Below, one piece after another: positions 38,105 through 39,186 of a stretch of DNA of 39,186 nt. Source of the DNA: Clostridia bacterium (GTDB lineage Bacteria > Bacillota > Clostridia > Christensenellales > Borkfalkiaceae); assembly GCA_014804975.1 (NCBI GenBank), contig JAAUYT010000037.1, positions 1 to 39,186 on the forward strand. Direction: 5' to 3'. The first letter of the stretch is position 1. Each line of letters begins with the position of its first letter. The position numbers were made by a program, and so were the translations under genes. The notes beneath the pieces were generated by a model, which searched no databases, was not told the origin of the DNA, and was given only the letters and a program-made list of their open reading frames with translations.

Positions 38105-39186
38105 ATGGGCAAAGTAATCGGTATCGACTTAGGTACTACCAACTCGTGTGTTGCTGTGATGGAGGGCGGCGAGCCTATCGTCATCACGAATGCGGAAGGA
38201 GCCCGCACGACCCCCTCCGTCGTAGCGTTCCAAAAGGACAATTCCCGTATCGTCGGTCAGGTCGCAAAGCGTCAGGCGGTTGCGAACCCCGATAAGACGG
38301 TTATTTCCATCAAACGCCACATGGGTTCCGATTTCAAGGTGAAGATCGACGATAAGAAATATTCCCCTCAGGAAATTTCCGCAATGATCCTGACCAAACT
38401 CAAAGACGACGCAGAGGCGTACCTCGGCACGACGGTTACGGACGCAGTTATTACCTGCCCCGCATACTTCACCGACTCCCAGCGTCAGGCAACCAAGGAC
38501 GCGGGCAAGATCGCGGGACTTAACGTTCTTCGTATCATCAACGAGCCCACGGCGGCGGCTCTTTCCTACGGACTTGACAAGGGCAAGCAGAGCGCGAAGG
38601 TCATGATCTACGACCTTGGCGGCGGTACGTTCGACGTTTCCATTCTCGAAATTTCCGACGGCGTGTTCGAAGTTCTTGCGACCCGCGGCGACATGATGCT
38701 CGGCGGTGACGACTTCGATAAAAAGCTCATGGACTACATGATCGACGAATTCAAGAAGTCGAACAAGGTAGATTTGGGCAAAGACAAGATCGCCCTTCAA
38801 CGTTTGAAGGAGGCTGCGGAAAAAGCGAAGATCGAGCTTTCGGCTTCCAACTCGACTTCCGTATCCCTTCCCTTCGTAGCACAGTCCGAAGAGGGCACGG
38901 CGCTCCACCTCGAAATGGAGATCACCCGTCAGAAGTTCGACGTCTTGACGAAAGACCTCGTAGACAGAACGGAAGAGCCCATGAAGCTTGCTATGGAAGA
39001 CGCAGGCGTTTCCTACAAGGATATCGATAAAATCATTCTCGTCGGCGGTTCGACCCGTATCCCCGCAGTCGTTAAGAAGGTTAAGGACATGACGGGCAAG
39101 GAACCCTTCAAGGGAATCAACCCCGACGAATGCGTTGCAGTCGGCGCGGCAATTCAGGGCGGCGTTCTCACGGGCGAAGTCAAAGA
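38105..39186 (+). CDS. dnaK: Chaperone DnaK, N-terminal part (runs off the window)
   Basis: 360 codons are present, covering nearly all of the ATPase domain: [14 protein letters not shown], the phosphate-2 region [14 protein letters not shown] and the adenosine motif [12 protein letters not shown]. The segment after [14 protein letters not shown] runs straight to [16 protein letters not shown], without the insert of about 24 residues usual in Gram-negative DnaK, which supports a Gram-positive host. AAGGAG precedes ATG 38105. It follows grpE by about 50 bases and is probably co-transcribed. The substrate-binding domain is beyond the window. Confidence 0.97.
   Translation, partial: MGKVIGIDLGTTNSCVAVMEGGEPIVITNAEGARTTPSVVAFQKDNSRIVGQVAKRQAVANPDKTVISIKRHMGSDFKVKIDDKKYSPQEISAMILTKLKDDAEAYLGTTVTDAVITCPAYFTDSQRQATKDAGKIAGLNVLRIINEPTAAALSYGLDKGKQSAKVMIYDLGGGTFDVSILEISDGVFEVLATRGDMMLGGDDFDKKLMDYMIDEFKKSNKVDLGKDKIALQRLKEAAEKAKIELSASNSTSVSLPFVAQSEEGTALHLEMEITRQKFDVLTKDLVDRTEEPMKLAMEDAGVSYKDIDKIILVGGSTRIPAVVKKVKDMTGKEPFKGINPDECVAVGAAIQGGVLTGEVK

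Overview
The window looks like a chromosomal segment of a Gram-positive, probably Clostridia-type member of the Bacillota. The evidence is the gene order tmk-rimM-trmD-rbgA-rnhB-yraN and rpsF-ssb-rpsR, a diadenylate cyclase of the CdaA type, a DnaK without the ATPase-domain insert usual in Gram-negative bacteria, a zinc-ribbon S18, strong AGGAGG-type ribosome binding sites, near-consensus TTGACA-N17-TATAAT promoters and compact intrinsic terminators. SpoIIQ-like and YwmB-like genes and three Spo0A-box-like sites hint at a sporulation lineage, but sporulation itself is not shown. The genus cannot be fixed from the sequence. No tRNA, rRNA, insertion sequence, prophage or CRISPR array was found.

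Layout. 1-1260: the tail of an unidentified gene, then a divergent pair of an XRE regulator and a lipoprotein, with two matching palindromes around the lipoprotein promoter. 1261-4910: a tightly packed tRNA/ribosome-maturation and DNA-maintenance operon (tmk, rimM, trmD, rbgA, rnhB, yraN). 4965-10421: an 1818-residue DUF4011-type helicase whose flanking enzymatic domains look degenerate. 10435-14980: holA, cdaA, a 37-residue membrane microprotein in the place of cdaR, a DUF1015 gene and aspartate kinase. 14978-17900: a small protein under possible Spo0A control and a 767-residue lipoprotein with a G9 tract just after its lipobox. 17900-19135 (minus): rpsF-ssb-rpsR with a structured leader. 19244-24015: YwmB-like and SpoIIQ-like proteins, a one-helix membrane protein, an M1 lipoprotein peptidase, then corA behind what looks like a leader-peptide attenuator, and an FmdB zinc ribbon. 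24073-31338: a long palindrome, a PEBP-like protein, a Ca2+-type P-ATPase, a polysaccharide deacetylase, galM and two DUF2207-like membrane proteins. 31359-34430: a lipoprotein, a ZIP transporter and an SDR. 34412-35853: a small accessory block (acidic protein, double-HTH regulator, RelB/RelE-type toxin-antitoxin). 35867-39186: an OPRT-like gene and grpE-dnaK, where GrpE carries about 300 residues of Y/G/Q- and P/A-rich low-complexity sequence before its normal domain.

The most unusual items are the GrpE with a prion-like N-terminal extension, the putative corA leader-peptide attenuator with mutually exclusive hairpins, the helicase with inactivated-looking transglutaminase-like and nuclease-like domains, the CdaR-like microprotein behind cdaA, the possible phase-variable lipoprotein, and the promoters that place the start codons of tmk and holA at or next to the transcription start. 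Domain assignments and alignments were made by eye; none was verified by database search.
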